Assembly: GCA_004296775.1 (NCBI GenBank)
Contig: RHGE01000013.1
Location: forward strand, 33,891 to 97,890
DNA: 64,000 nucleotides
Direction of reading: 5' to 3'
Origin: Marinilabiliaceae bacterium JC017
GTDB taxonomy: Bacteria; Bacteroidota; Bacteroidia; Bacteroidales; Marinilabiliaceae
The notes under the pieces were generated by a model that was given only the letters and a program-made list of their open reading frames with translations, was not told the origin of the DNA and searched no databases. Below, in pieces: positions 1 through 8,485 of this stretch; positions within the stretch are counted from its first letter, which is position 1, and the number at the start of each line of letters is the position of its first letter. Made by a program: the position numbers and the translations under genes.

Positions 1-1080
1 GGTTTCGTTGATCTCTTTGGTGTTCTCGTCAATGGTGTATTTAGTGTTTACCCATTCGATGGGAGCTACTTCAATGGGGATGGAGGAGTCGGGACAGCGT
101 ACATAGATTGTATCGTCATCAAACCCGGTGATGATACCTATTTTGCCGTTGTAGAATTCTTTTTCAGGCGATGGATCATTTTTAACAAACATCACTTGTG
201 CGCCGGATTTGAGCTCTAACCTTGCTTCGGTGGGAAAGGTGTATTCCGGAAAATCGTTGGCTACTTCTGCTTTAAAGAAGTGACTCTTGCCTTTCAATTG
301 TACCAGTTTTTGTTGATTGATTGAGTTTGCCCGGGAGTTATGGGTAGTCAGCGTGATATAGCCTTCATCGCTCGATGGTTCAAATTGTGGTCGGTAACGC
401 TTGTTCAATGCCTCAAGTGACTGTCGGGAAAGTTTACTCTCGCGTATCTCATTCAAAATAGTGATGAAGCTGGAATCGCTTTGCCGGTAGATGTGCTGCA
501 ATTCAATGCTGATGTAATTGGATTTCTGCAAGGCACGGCTGCCAAAGAAGAAGCCGGTGGAGTAGTAATTCCTCAATAGATTCCACTCCTCATCTTTAAT
601 AACCGGCGGTAATTGCTGCATGTCGCCAATCAGCAACAGCTGCGTCCCTCCGAAGGGCAAGCTGGGATCTTTAAACCGGCGTAGCACTTCATCGATGCCA
701 TCCAGCAGATCGGCCCGTACCATACTGATTTCATCAATCACCAGCAGGTCGAGTGACTTGATGATGTTGATCTTTTGCCGGCTGAACTTCTTTACGTTGC
801 TGTCAATGCGTTTGCTGGTGATGTGTGCCTCGTTGGCAACGGCATCAGAAGGGATAATAGGCCCAAAAGGCATCTGAAAGAAACTGTGGATGGTAACACC
901 CCCGGCATTAATGGCTGCTACACCGGTAGGTGCCACCACAATCATACGTTTGGGCAGGTTCTGCTTTAACGTGTGTAAAAACGTCGTTTTTCCGGTTCCT
1001 GCTTTGCCGGTGAGAAAAACATTCCGGTTAGTATATTGGATAAAGTTATATGCCAGTTGTAGTTGTGGATTCTGAGCCAT
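1..1080 (-). CDS. PIF1-like / RecD-like superfamily 1 DNA helicase, N-terminal part (runs off window)
   Basis: The reverse strand is open from an ATG at 1080-1078 to the window edge, giving 360 codons of an unfinished protein. Visible motifs are a Walker A loop GKAGTGKTT (residues 25-33), motif Ia APTGVAA (about 50-56), a Walker B VIDEIS (about 114-119) and a GDMQQLPP motif III (about 146-153). This order is that of PIF1/RecD-type SF1B helicases, ATP-driven 5'-3' DNA unwinding enzymes. Bacteroidota homologues are often 450-800 residues with extra C-terminal domains, which cannot be seen here. A clear TAnnTTTG promoter was not found in front of it. The helicase family is secure; its exact cellular role is not. 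Confidence 0.85.
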   Translation of the reverse strand, partial: MAQNPQLQLAYNFIQYTNRNVFLTGKAGTGKTTFLHTLKQNLPKRMIVVAPTGVAAINAGGVTIHSFFQMPFGPIIPSDAVANEAHITSKRIDSNVKKFSRQKINIIKSLDLLVIDEISMVRADLLDGIDEVLRRFKDPSLPFGGTQLLLIGDMQQLPPVIKDEEWNLLRNYYSTGFFFGSRALQKSNYISIELQHIYRQSDSSFITILNEIRESKLSRQSLEALNKRYRPQFEPSSDEGYITLTTHNSRANSINQQKLVQLKGKSHFFKAEVANDFPEYTFPTEARLELKSGAQVMFVKNDPSPEKEFYNGKIGIITGFDDDTIYVRCPDSSIPIEVAPIEWVNTKYTIDENTKEINET

Positions 1081-1538
1081 GTGTGTCAATTTAGCACCTA
1101 AAATTATGACTTTTTTTATGGAAAGTTACAATCGTGAATTGTTAGGCAGCAATCATCAGCATGTGATAATAACCGATTTTTTAGGAGAGTCGGTGTAAAA
1201 ACATGCACCGTTCGACAGGTTTTTTTCTGTGTTACTCTTTGTTTTAAAGGGCTTTGTCATAACGTGGTTAAAATAAGAGGATTTGTGTGTTACTATTTCT
1301 GATTATTGCAATTAACAAGTATGAGTGCTTGTAAATAGATCTTTGGAAATCAACCAGGACAGGAAGGAAAAAAGGAATAGTTATTGAAAAAATCTTTTTC
1401 TAATGTAGAAAAAGATGATGGCTATTGATAATAACTATTCCGGTGGTGCTTGCGATTGGATAATAGTCCTAGGCGTTCTCTTAGCTCTTTGAATAGAGGT
1501 ATGTTGTTGTATGATATAGAAGCTGAAATTTGATCGAC
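1081..1538. other. Intergenic region with one structured element
   Basis: No coding region was recognised between the divergent helicase and the small ORF at 1539. The stretch is AT-rich and would hold promoters for both flanks. Its only clear structure is the nested palindrome at 1374-1441, listed separately. Confidence 0.5.
1374..1441. repeat. Nested inverted repeat (two-tier hairpin or cruciform)
   Basis: An outer perfect 12-bp inverted repeat (GGAATAGTTATT at 1374-1385, complement at 1430-1441) encloses an inner perfect 11-bp stem (ATCTTTTTCTA at 1392-1402, complement at 1406-1416) with a 3-nt loop. There is no U-run after it, so it is not a standard terminator. It lies about 100 bp before the small ORF at 1539 and could form a structured leader, or be a remnant of a mobile repeat. 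Confidence 0.6.
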
Positions 1539-1703
1539 ATGAAAAAGAAGTATTCAAGACCTCAGATAACTGTTCATAAAATAGAGCAGAAAATCTATTT
1601 GGAAATCCTAGCCGTTTATAATTTAATTAAAGATTCTCAACGCCCTTCTTCTCTGGGAAACGTGCTGGATAAAAAACTCATGCAAGCTACTAGTGAAGTG
1701 TAA
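1539..1703 (+). CDS. Small protein (54 aa) of unknown function upstream of a T9SS cargo gene
   Basis: An ATG at 1539 opens a 54-codon frame ending in TAA at 1703. The product begins MKKKYSRPQITVHKIE and has no signal peptide or membrane segment. The start (several Lys, then Tyr-x-x-Pro and a short beta-like stretch) resembles very small Bacteroidota proteins that start MKKxYxxP and often sit beside exported or peptide-like products; that similarity is recalled, not searched. The gene is 248 bp before the T9SS-exported protein and on the same strand. It could be chance, since frames of this length are common in AT-rich DNA, but the lysine-rich start and the empty region around it support a real gene. 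Confidence 0.45.
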   Translation: MKKKYSRPQITVHKIEQKIYLEILAVYNLIKDSQRPSSLGNVLDKKLMQATSEV

Positions 1704-1951
1704 TATTGCTTGGTGAGTTCCTTATTTATTTTTTTTCAGGACAAATACATATTAGAATCCAAGAATATCTGATGCTATAAACTGGTTGGTTAAAAATGAC
1801 CGGACTGTATATGAGTTTTATGACTAATATGTAAAATCTACCCAATTATGGATTCATTCGATCTTCCTTTTAATAGGTGTTGAAATGTTTTATGAGGTTG
1901 TGGGGGATGATAATAGAAGTGAAAAACCTTATTAACTCCTAAAGTTGTGTT

Positions 1952-3643
1952 ATGAAAAGGTCTGACTTATCTCTTTTAGGATTTAGAAGCGTATTGATTT
2001 TTCTAATTGTATTTTCTCCCATATTTATTCCTGGTATTAATGCTACCGTAAGTTGGAAGGGAACCATCTCTTCTAACTGGGATGAGCCTGGTAACTGGGA
2101 TAGTGGATATGTGCCGATTGCTGAGGACGATGTCCTTATTCCCAATTCAAGTCAAAATAATCACTCCCCTGTACTTTCCGGAAATATTGAGATCGGCGGT
2201 CTGTTGATTGAAGATATGGTCATGTTAACTGTTGCTAAAACGGCACGTTTAACTATTTCGGGTGATTTAACCAATCAGGGCACGTTGTTGATAAAAATGG
2301 ATACTGATGAACTGGCATCAGTAATAGTCAGGGGCGATATTTTAGGTTCCGGTGAAAGTAAAATTGAGTTTGATTTTACTTCCCGCACGTGGTGGTATGC
2401 AGGCCATGCCATGGATGGTTTGGTTTCGTCTGTGTATGATGCCGCAGATCCGGGTAAGGTGAAGTTTTATACCTATGACAATGCAATTGGAGATTGGAGT
2501 CAAATAATAAGTAATGTGGAGGCTTTTGATGAACCATTGAAAGGATACCATTTCAACTTTAAAGATCCTACTACTGTCACCTATAGCGGTTTATTGTATA
2601 ATGGCAATTATGAAATGACACCTCTGGGAAGTGGATGGTGGCTAATGGCAAATCCTTATCCTGCCTATGTGGATTTGAATTTTGAAAAAGATTTACCCGG
2701 GACGTATTGGACTTTTAATAATATCAACAAGTTTGTATACCTGCGTACCATTATCAACGGGGAACGTATGGTGGTTACCTATGATATTAATACCCCGACA
2801 AATTCTCATGATGTGGCAACCAATTATTTGGCACCCATGCAGGCATTTTGGGTAAAAAGTAGTGGTAATGGAACATTTGGTGTGAATAATGGTGCCCGGT
2901 TTCATGATCCGGATCAGGGCGGATTGAAGGCGACTACACTTTTGCCTGAAAATGTCTTGAGGTTTAAATTAATCAACCAGTATACCTATGATTATGCGGC
3001 AATCTGTTTTGATGAAAATGGGTCATTGGATTACACCATGAATGATGCGGAGAAATTTTATGAAGCGAATGGGCGGGTGCCCAAGCTTTATACTAAAAAA
3101 GGAGATAAGCGGATCGTTATTAACAAGCTTCCGTTAATAGGAGATTATACAGCCATTCCGCTATATATTGAAATTGCCTCGGAGAGTGAAGGAAACCTGA
3201 TATTTGATGCTTTTAATATCACTGATTTTAATGAAGATATAACGGTGATATTAGAAGATTTAAAGACCGGTAAGCACATCAATTTAAAGGATCAACCTCA
3301 ATATGAATTTTATACTGAAGATGTTGTTGATGAAAAGAGGTTTATCTTGCATCTTACTGATAATTTAGTTACAAAACAGGTAGAGAATGAATCATTGACT
3401 GAGGCCGTAAGTATTAAGAAAATTGGTCAAAAGGTCACTATCCGGATGGACGATAATTTATTTGTAAATAGGAGTAACCCGGCCATCATTCGTCTGATTA
3501 CATTAACTGGTGAAGTGTTGAAACAAGCTACTGTTACCTCAAACACCTATGAGTTGGAAAGCCCAATGAACAAGCATATTTATATAGTTGAAGTGGTTGT
3601 AGGTGGTCAGCGTTATTCCAAAAAACTATTTGGCAGCGATTAA
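1952..3643 (+). CDS. Secreted surface protein with type IX secretion (Por) C-terminal sorting domain
   Basis: The 563-residue product starts with a signal peptide (hydrophobic residues about 12-30, likely cleavage near INA-T). The mature start has the pattern W-K-G-x-x-S-x-x-W-x-x-x-x-N-W followed by P..DDV.IP, seen at the head of many large Bacteroidota surface proteins. The last 70 or so residues (about 490-563) look like a type A T9SS sorting domain, with an IRLITLTGEVL strand and a final VEVVVGGQRYSKKLF. The cargo would be moved across the outer membrane by the PorSS machinery and then anchored or released. No enzymatic motif was seen in the middle. The ATG at 1952 is chosen because the signal peptide follows directly. 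Binding or structural roles are possible; function is unknown. Confidence 0.8.
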   Translation: MKRSDLSLLGFRSVLIFLIVFSPIFIPGINATVSWKGTISSNWDEPGNWDSGYVPIAEDDVLIPNSSQNNHSPVLSGNIEIGGLLIEDMVMLTVAKTARLTISGDLTNQGTLLIKMDTDELASVIVRGDILGSGESKIEFDFTSRTWWYAGHAMDGLVSSVYDAADPGKVKFYTYDNAIGDWSQIISNVEAFDEPLKGYHFNFKDPTTVTYSGLLYNGNYEMTPLGSGWWLMANPYPAYVDLNFEKDLPGTYWTFNNINKFVYLRTIINGERMVVTYDINTPTNSHDVATNYLAPMQAFWVKSSGNGTFGVNNGARFHDPDQGGLKATTLLPENVLRFKLINQYTYDYAAICFDENGSLDYTMNDAEKFYEANGRVPKLYTKKGDKRIVINKLPLIGDYTAIPLYIEIASESEGNLIFDAFNITDFNEDITVILEDLKTGKHINLKDQPQYEFYTEDVVDEKRFILHLTDNLVTKQVENESLTEAVSIKKIGQKVTIRMDDNLFVNRSNPAIIRLITLTGEVLKQATVTSNTYELESPMNKHIYIVEVVVGGQRYSKKLFGSD

Positions 3644-3674
3644 TTCTTTAGATATAGGTTAGATTTTTTTGAGG

Positions 3675-3774
3675 ACTAGTATTAGGTCAAAAGAAGATGA
3701 CGGGAGTAATTATTGGAAAATAAGTTTTTTCAATTGTTATCCCGTTTACATCTCTCAACTGACTTAGTACTAGT
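3675..3774. terminator. Long imperfect inverted repeat between convergent genes, possible bidirectional terminator
   Basis: ACTAGTATTAGGTCA at 3675-3689 pairs (13 of 15) with TGACTTAGTACTAGT at 3760-3774. Inside, GATG, CGGGA and ATTG segments (3696-3715) pair with CAAT, TCCCG and CATC (3731-3752). The fold would span about 100 nt between the surface-protein gene and tadA and overlap the tadA stop codon. A T-run (about 3664-3670) precedes the left arm, so it lies downstream of the stem on the minus strand. Terminator function is inferred. Confidence 0.4.
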
Positions 3775-4219
3775 TTCTTTTTTTTTCAAAGAAATTAAGA
3801 ATTAATGCTCTGCATTCATCCGCAAAGATGCCCGTTTGAATTTCTGTGCGTGGGTGTAATAATTGTGGTTGACATCTTGTATAACCTCTTTTTTCATCGG
3901 ATGCGCCATAAACCAGTTTGCCCAATTGAGCCCAGTTCAAGGCACCGGCACACATTACACATGGTTCTAATGTGACGTACAGCGTACAATTGTTAAGATA
4001 CTTTCCTGAAAGGTATTCGGTGGCAGCTGTAATTGCCAGCATTTCGGCGTGAGCCGTAACATCTTTCAAAGTTTCTGTTAGGTTATGGGCTCGGGCAATG
4101 ATTTTTTGTTGTGCCACAACCACAGCACCTACAGGGACTTCATCTTTGTCAAAAGCTTTTTGTGCCTCTATAAGGGCTTGTTTCATAAAGTATTGCTCGG
4201 AGAAATTGATTTTAGTCAT
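3770..4219 (-). CDS. tadA: tRNA-specific adenosine deaminase (A34 to inosine)
   Basis: This 149-residue zinc deaminase carries the cytidine-deaminase-like motifs H-A-E (His57, Glu59) and P-C-V-M-C (Pro86, Cys87, Cys90), the ligands and proton shuttle of the catalytic zinc. The family deaminates the wobble adenosine of tRNA-Arg(ACG) to inosine, which is essential for decoding. Length matches bacterial TadA (about 150-170). Other nucleoside deaminases share these motifs, but the EPCVMCAGA form and overall pattern favour TadA. A TATCTTTG promoter box lies about 58 bp upstream of the ATG. The 3' end overlaps a long inverted repeat shared with the convergent gene. Confidence 0.9.
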   Translation of the reverse strand: MTKINFSEQYFMKQALIEAQKAFDKDEVPVGAVVVAQQKIIARAHNLTETLKDVTAHAEMLAITAATEYLSGKYLNNCTLYVTLEPCVMCAGALNWAQLGKLVYGASDEKRGYTRCQPQLLHPRTEIQTGIFADECRALILNFFEKKRN

Positions 4220-4276
4220 GTTTTTGAGTAATCTCGGGAATTCGGGAGTTATATTATTATTTTCTTACTATTTTCG

Positions 4277-4284
4277 CAAAGATA
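4277..4284 (-). promoter_or_regulatory. Bacteroidota -7 box (TATCTTTG) for tadA
   Basis: A perfect TAnnTTTG on the minus strand, about 58 bp before the tadA start codon, implying a leader of roughly 50 nt. No convincing -33 element was identified. Confidence 0.5.
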
Positions 4285-4356
4285 AATTTTAATGGTCCAT
4301 TTAAGGAATTTTACTAATTGTTATTTGCGTAACAATTGGGCAAAAACGTATTAAAG

Positions 4357-6126
4357 ATGTATAGAACTCATACGTGCGGTGAATTAAGAATTAATCATGT
4401 CAACGAAACCGTCACCCTTAGTGGGTGGGTGCAGAAAATAAGGAACCTTGGAGGGATGACTTTTATTGATTTGCGGGATCGGTATGGTATAACACAGTTG
4501 GTGTTTAATTCAGAAACACACCAGGAGTTATGTAACCAGGCCAGAGAGCTGGGACGAGAATATGTTATTCAGATTGAGGGAAACGTTGCCGAGCGAAGCA
4601 ATAAGAATACAAAAATACCAACTGGAGAAATAGAAATTCTGGTTGATCAATTTACCATTCTTAACTCATCAGAACTACCTCCTTTTACTATTGAAGATGA
4701 TACGGATGGTGGTGATGAATTGAGAATGAAATACAGATATCTGGATTTACGACGGAATATGGTGCGTAAGAATCTTGAGTTGCGCCATCGCATGGGCTTT
4801 GAGGTGCGCAATTATCTGAATTCACAGAACTTCATAGAAACTGAAACACCGGTGTTGATAAAATCTACTCCTGAAGGAGCACGTGATTTTGTGGTGCCCT
4901 CAAGGATGCAACCGGGACAGTTTTATGCTTTACCACAATCGCCCCAGGTATTTAAGCAATTATTGATGGTGGCCGGATTTGATCGTTATTTCCAAATCGT
5001 GAAATGTTTTAGGGATGAAGACCTGCGTGCCGACCGTCAACCTGAATTTACACAGATTGACTGCGAGATGTCATTCGTTGATCAGGAAGATATATTGAAT
5101 ACATTTGAAGGTTTAGCTAAGCATCTGTTTAAAACCTTAAGGGATGTTGAAATAGAAGGAGATTTTCCACGTCTATCCTATGAAGATGCCATGAAGTATT
5201 ATGGCTCCGATAAGCCGGATGTTCGATTTGGAATGAAATTCGTTGAGCTTTCTGACTTGGTGAAGGAAAGTGGGTTTAAGATCTTTGATGAAGCGGAATA
5301 TGTCGGTGGTATTTGTGCCGAAGGATGTGCAGGTTATACGCGTAAACAGCTTGATAAGCTGACTGACTTTGTTAAGAAACCACAAATTGGTGCAACCGGG
5401 TTGATTTATATAAAATACAATACCGATGGCACGGTGAAATCTTCTGTTGATAAGTTTTTCTCATCCGAGAAATTACTTGAAATCTGTGGATCGGCAAATG
5501 CTAAACCAGGCGACCTGGTATTAATATTGGCAGGTGTTCGTAAGAAGACATTAACAGCGCTTTGCGAGTTGCGTCTTGAGATGGGAGAGCAACTGGGATT
5601 ACGCGATAAAAATAAATTTTCTCCTCTTTGGGTAGTTGATTTTCCTTTATTGGAATGGGATGAAGATGCACAACGCTTTTTTGCCATGCACCATCCATTT
5701 ACTTCACCCAAGAAGGAAGATATCCATTTGTTGGATGAGGCACCCGGGAAGGTTAGGGCTAATGCCTATGACCTTGTCATTAATGGGGTAGAGATAGGTG
5801 GAGGTTCCATTCGTATCTTTAATGATGAGCTGCAGCAAAAGATGTTCAGTGTACTTGGATTTTCACCGGAAGAGGCCGAGGAGCAATTCGGATTCCTGAT
5901 GAATGCCTTTAAATATGGTGCTCCTCCGCATGGTGGTGTGGCCTTTGGATTTGATCGCTGGGTATCTCTTTTTGCCGGAATCGATTCGATCCGTGATGTT
6001 ATTGCATTTCCTAAGAATAATGCTGGTCGCGATGTGATGATCGATTCGCCATCACAGGTTTCTTCAGAACAGTTGGAAGAACTTAATCTTGCACTTAAGC
6101 TGAAAGAGGCTGCACTTAATAAGTAA
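4357..6126 (+). CDS. aspS: Aspartyl-tRNA synthetase
   Basis: The 589-residue class II synthetase charges tRNA-Asp with aspartate. It has an N-terminal OB-fold anticodon-binding domain (about 1-105), the class II catalytic core with motif 2 [14 protein letters not shown] (near 218-231), a bacterial GAD insertion (roughly 275-410) and motif 3 GVAFGFDRW near the C-terminus, preceded by a GGGSIR motif. Length is typical of the bacterial type. The frame is open upstream to a TTG at 4336, but the ATG at 4357 is preferred because family members start close to [11 protein letters not shown] small perfect 8-bp hairpin (4316-4337) lies just before the start. A strong terminator follows at 6144. It cannot be told from sequence whether it also charges tRNA-Asn. 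Confidence 0.96.
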   Translation: MYRTHTCGELRINHVNETVTLSGWVQKIRNLGGMTFIDLRDRYGITQLVFNSETHQELCNQARELGREYVIQIEGNVAERSNKNTKIPTGEIEILVDQFTILNSSELPPFTIEDDTDGGDELRMKYRYLDLRRNMVRKNLELRHRMGFEVRNYLNSQNFIETETPVLIKSTPEGARDFVVPSRMQPGQFYALPQSPQVFKQLLMVAGFDRYFQIVKCFRDEDLRADRQPEFTQIDCEMSFVDQEDILNTFEGLAKHLFKTLRDVEIEGDFPRLSYEDAMKYYGSDKPDVRFGMKFVELSDLVKESGFKIFDEAEYVGGICAEGCAGYTRKQLDKLTDFVKKPQIGATGLIYIKYNTDGTVKSSVDKFFSSEKLLEICGSANAKPGDLVLILAGVRKKTLTALCELRLEMGEQLGLRDKNKFSPLWVVDFPLLEWDEDAQRFFAMHHPFTSPKKEDIHLLDEAPGKVRANAYDLVINGVEIGGGSIRIFNDELQQKMFSVLGFSPEEAEEQFGFLMNAFKYGAPPHGGVAFGFDRWVSLFAGIDSIRDVIAFPKNNAGRDVMIDSPSQVSSEQLEELNLALKLKEAALNK

Positions 6127-6143
6127 TAGCGTTCTCTATATAT

Positions 6144-6177
6144 AAAAAGGGTGAAACCACTGGTTTCACCCTTTTTT
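6144..6177. terminator. Intrinsic terminator after aspS (bidirectional form)
   Basis: AAAAAGGGTGAAACCA pairs perfectly with TGGTTTCACCCTTTTT around a single-base loop, flanked by A- and T-runs. It can end transcription from aspS and from the opposite strand. Confidence 0.85.
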
Positions 6178-6264
6178 AATTATATCCTGATTTGTTGATT
6201 TTTCAATTGACGAAGAGATTGCAAATATTCAATCGAGTGATTAGTATTTATGTCTCATGTCTGA

Positions 6265-6289
6265 AATCTAACAATCTATTGTTGTTATT
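6265..6289. repeat. Dispersed AT-rich motif, copy 1 (ATCTAACAATCTATTGTT)
   Basis: The core ATCTAACAATCTATTGTT sits at the 3' end of the acyltransferase gene. Close relatives occur at 8212-8235 and 47482-47509, with looser ones at about 52340-52370 and 62400-62450, mostly in gaps at the 3' side of genes. Confidence 0.45.
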
Positions 6290-7418
6290 CGTTGTAAAAA
6301 TTCTTCACCGGATTAGCATACATCTCCATCAGTGAATGGTAGAGAAAGTCTCTGTCTCCTTCAATGCGTGACAGGTGTTCATTGATGTAAGCTAAAAAAG
6401 TATCTTTTTCTTCTGCCGTGTATTTATGGGCAAAATGGTTGTCATTGGCAATGATGTCATGCGACACAAAATTACCTGGCCATAGCTTATAATTGTTGTG
6501 TATCTGATCGTCGATTAGTTCAGCCAACGCTTGAAATTGATCGTTCTTTGGAATGTCGTTAAGCGGTTGCAATTCCTTTTTCAGTGGGGTGCCAAAGGCG
6601 AAATGTACCCTTCCTTTACGCCCGTTTAACCCGGCTCCCATGTGTTTTAAATCATCGCTCTGTGTTTTATGATAATCGGGGTTGTCTCTCTTGTAGAGAA
6701 ATTCCAATGCTTTCAGATAATCACAGGGATCATATTCATAAGAAATGGATACCGGCACGATATTCAGGTCAGAGACGTTTTGGGCAAAATCTTTTTCCCC
6801 ACTCATGTTGAGCATTTTCAGAAGGCTTACCTGTGTGCGGTCATCACCATCTTTAGAACGCCCTTCCCGTTGGGCAATCCAAATGCCTTGATTTCGTTCC
6901 GAAATAGCATGGCGAATATAGGCTGACAGCAGTTTCGAGTTGGCTAGCATTTGACGTACGGGGGCGTTCCTTTTTACAATAAACGTTTTGTTGAGCTTAA
7001 CCAGATCAGTGATCCAGGGGTATATCAACAAATTATCACCAATGGCTATTTCCGTGGTTTCAAAGCCTTGTTCTACAAACAAGATGTTCAAAATCGCCGA
7101 ATCCAGGACAATATCACGGTGATTGGAAATAAAAAGGTATGATTGGTTGGGATCAAGATTTTCGAGGCCAGAACTAAAAACGCCTTTAGTGGTGTTTTTT
7201 AGTATTTCTTTCACATAAGGATAGATCACCTCATGCTGAAAGTCTTTAATGCTGCTAATTTGTGACAGTTTATTTAAAAATTCCTGGAGCGGAAAATCCG
7301 GATAAATGAATTTAATCAATTCAAGAAAAGTCGCCTCATTCTTTAAGCGTTCAAGAACTTCTTGAATTTCACTGTCTTTATATGGGCGTATTGATTCAAA
7401 ATCAAGGTTTTTGATCAT
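6285..7418 (-). CDS. Phospholipid/glycerol acyltransferase family protein (PlsB/PlsC-like)
   Basis: The 377-residue protein has an acyltransferase core with the sequence ISNHRDIVLDSA (His100) followed by FVKRNAP and a WIAQREGRSKDG block, the pattern of glycerol-phosphate acyltransferase motifs I-III. Such enzymes move acyl chains from acyl-ACP, acyl-CoA or acyl-phosphate to glycerol phosphates or similar acceptors at the inner membrane. The residue after the motif His is spaced as H-x5-D, not the canonical H-x4-D; an Asp also lies two residues after the His. No transmembrane segment is obvious, so it would be peripheral. The substrate is unknown. A TACTTTTG promoter box lies at 7442-7449. Confidence 0.75.
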   Translation of the reverse strand: MIKNLDFESIRPYKDSEIQEVLERLKNEATFLELIKFIYPDFPLQEFLNKLSQISSIKDFQHEVIYPYVKEILKNTTKGVFSSGLENLDPNQSYLFISNHRDIVLDSAILNILFVEQGFETTEIAIGDNLLIYPWITDLVKLNKTFIVKRNAPVRQMLANSKLLSAYIRHAISERNQGIWIAQREGRSKDGDDRTQVSLLKMLNMSGEKDFAQNVSDLNIVPVSISYEYDPCDYLKALEFLYKRDNPDYHKTQSDDLKHMGAGLNGRKGRVHFAFGTPLKKELQPLNDIPKNDQFQALAELIDDQIHNNYKLWPGNFVSHDIIANDNHFAHKYTAEEKDTFLAYINEHLSRIEGDRDFLYHSLMEMYANPVKNFYNE

Positions 7419-7441
7419 TTTTAATAGGAAATTGTTTGGTG

Positions 7442-7449
7442 CAAAAGTA
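7442..7449 (-). promoter_or_regulatory. Bacteroidota -7 box (TACTTTTG) for the acyltransferase gene
   Basis: TAnnTTTG on the minus strand, 24 bp before the start codon at 7418. Confidence 0.45.
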
Positions 7450-7918
7450 ACTTAATCTGGTTAGTTTTAGAAATTTCATCGAAAAATCGCGCTATTGTAT
7501 TTACTCTTTGTGATTTATCAGGAGGGAATAAGATATTAAATGGTCTTTTTACTGCAAGGGTATGTAGTTACGTGCTTAGGAAGCAATTTTCACCAACATG
7601 TTGTTCAAATTGACTGTTGTCTATGCTGTTAATAGTTTGTTAAGCATTAGTAATTGTATGAGAATCATTTCATAATTCAAGGTGTTGTGAGATTACCAAT
7701 GAGCTTGATATATATAGGCCTAACCTGGACAAGCCAGAAAAGTAAAAAGTATCAAGATGATTTACTGCTCGCCAAAATATTTTGCCAATAAATACACCAA
7801 TATCACTTGTAAGACACTAATGTCTATCATAGAACAAGTTTGTTAAGTAACCCATTTCCCGAGGAATGCCAAGGTATAAAGACTCTGTATTTTAATGGGG
7901 ACGTTGTCCCGGACCCTA

Positions 7919-7949
7919 GTTCCTTTTTGGCATTGCCCCAAAAAGGAAC
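7919..7949. repeat. Perfect 12-bp inverted repeat (GTTCCTTTTTGG hairpin)
   Basis: GTTCCTTTTTGG (7919-7930) pairs perfectly with CCAAAAAGGAAC (7938-7949) over a 7-nt loop. A hairpin of the same layout but imperfect, with TTTTTGGC and GCAAAAAG arms, is at about 52212-52245. Both are in gene-free gaps. Confidence 0.55.
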
Positions 7950-7972
7950 CAAAAAACTCTAGTCAAATAAAT

Positions 7973-8102
7973 GCTTCCACCCGCCTCCTTGATGAATTTT
8001 TGCTAACCCACTGGCCGGAATTCCCGCATTCATCTGCGTTGCGCCTGCGCCGGCCCGCTTATTTGACGGGCTCACGCGCTTCGGATCATCATGGTCAAGC
8101 TC
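7973..8102 (+). repeat. Dispersed GC-rich repeat, copy A (inverted copy at 12232-12360)
   Basis: About 130 bp aligns, at an estimated 80 percent identity, with the reverse complement of 12232-12360. Shared blocks include TTGATGAATTTTT/ATGAATTTTTT, CTAACCCAC, CCCGCATTCAT and GCCGGCCCGCTTATTTGACG. It is clearly richer in GC than its surroundings. The frames it contains give the same residue pattern (PEFPHS...RPAYLTG) only because the DNA is repeated. Confidence 0.65.
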
Positions 8103-8211
8103 GTCGATTGGATTTTGGTGTTATACTGTTGATTTGTATTGGAGGTGTCAAAACTAGAGGTAGTATCCGGTTATATAGTCGTCAATATGGGCAACGGCCA
8201 TCTCTGACTAT

Positions 8212-8235
8212 TATCTAACGATCTATTGTCTTGTC
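8212..8235. repeat. Dispersed AT-rich motif, copy 2 (ATCTAACGATCTATTGTC)
   Basis: Matches the motif at 6265-6289 at all but two or three positions over the 18-bp core, inside the decayed MITE-like stretch. Confidence 0.4.
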
Positions 8236-8463
8236 AAAATAATCAGTTAAAGGCAACATCCCTCGAAGAGGCTTTTTTTTCAGGTTACTCCTGAAAAAAC
8301 ATAGTGTCATATACCAAATATCTTATCATACCGCATCGTGTATAATGTGAAAACGGATGTGTTAAAGGTTATGAGGAAACACAACCTCGACAAGTATTTC
8401 TTTTTCTATGACCGTTCCAGGCCCTTTTCTGAAAACCTGTTATTGGGTTGATTAGGGTTGAAT

Positions 8464-8485
8464 CAGGAGGCTAACGAGCCTCCTG
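8464..8485 (-). terminator. Hairpin overlapping the stop codon of the AhpD-like gene
   Basis: CAGGAGGCT (8464-8472) pairs perfectly with AGCCTCCTG (8477-8485) over a 4-nt loop. On the minus strand the stem covers the last codons and the TAG stop. No U-run follows, so this may be an end-stabilising or weak terminating hairpin. Confidence 0.45.

Larger units (their letters stand above)
7719..8263. repeat. Decayed and interrupted copy of the MITE-like element at 12434-12663
   Basis: The first 22 bp (7719-7740, beginning CCTAACCTGGACAAGCC) are identical to the left end of the intact element at 12434, and the next 90 or so bp (to about 7820) align closely apart from one 14-bp gap. At the other end TTAAAGGCAACATCCCT (about 8247-8263) again matches, but the right inverted end is missing. 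Between them lies about 400 bp not in the intact copy, including repeat 7973-8102 and the hairpin at 7919-7949. Frames in this stretch look non-coding. Confidence 0.65.

Noticed and set aside
7895..8218. Open frame of 107 codons on the plus strand
   Set aside because: It runs through the GC-rich dispersed repeat and a hairpin. The same residue pattern appears at 12170-12373 on the other strand because the DNA is repeated, not because of protein selection.
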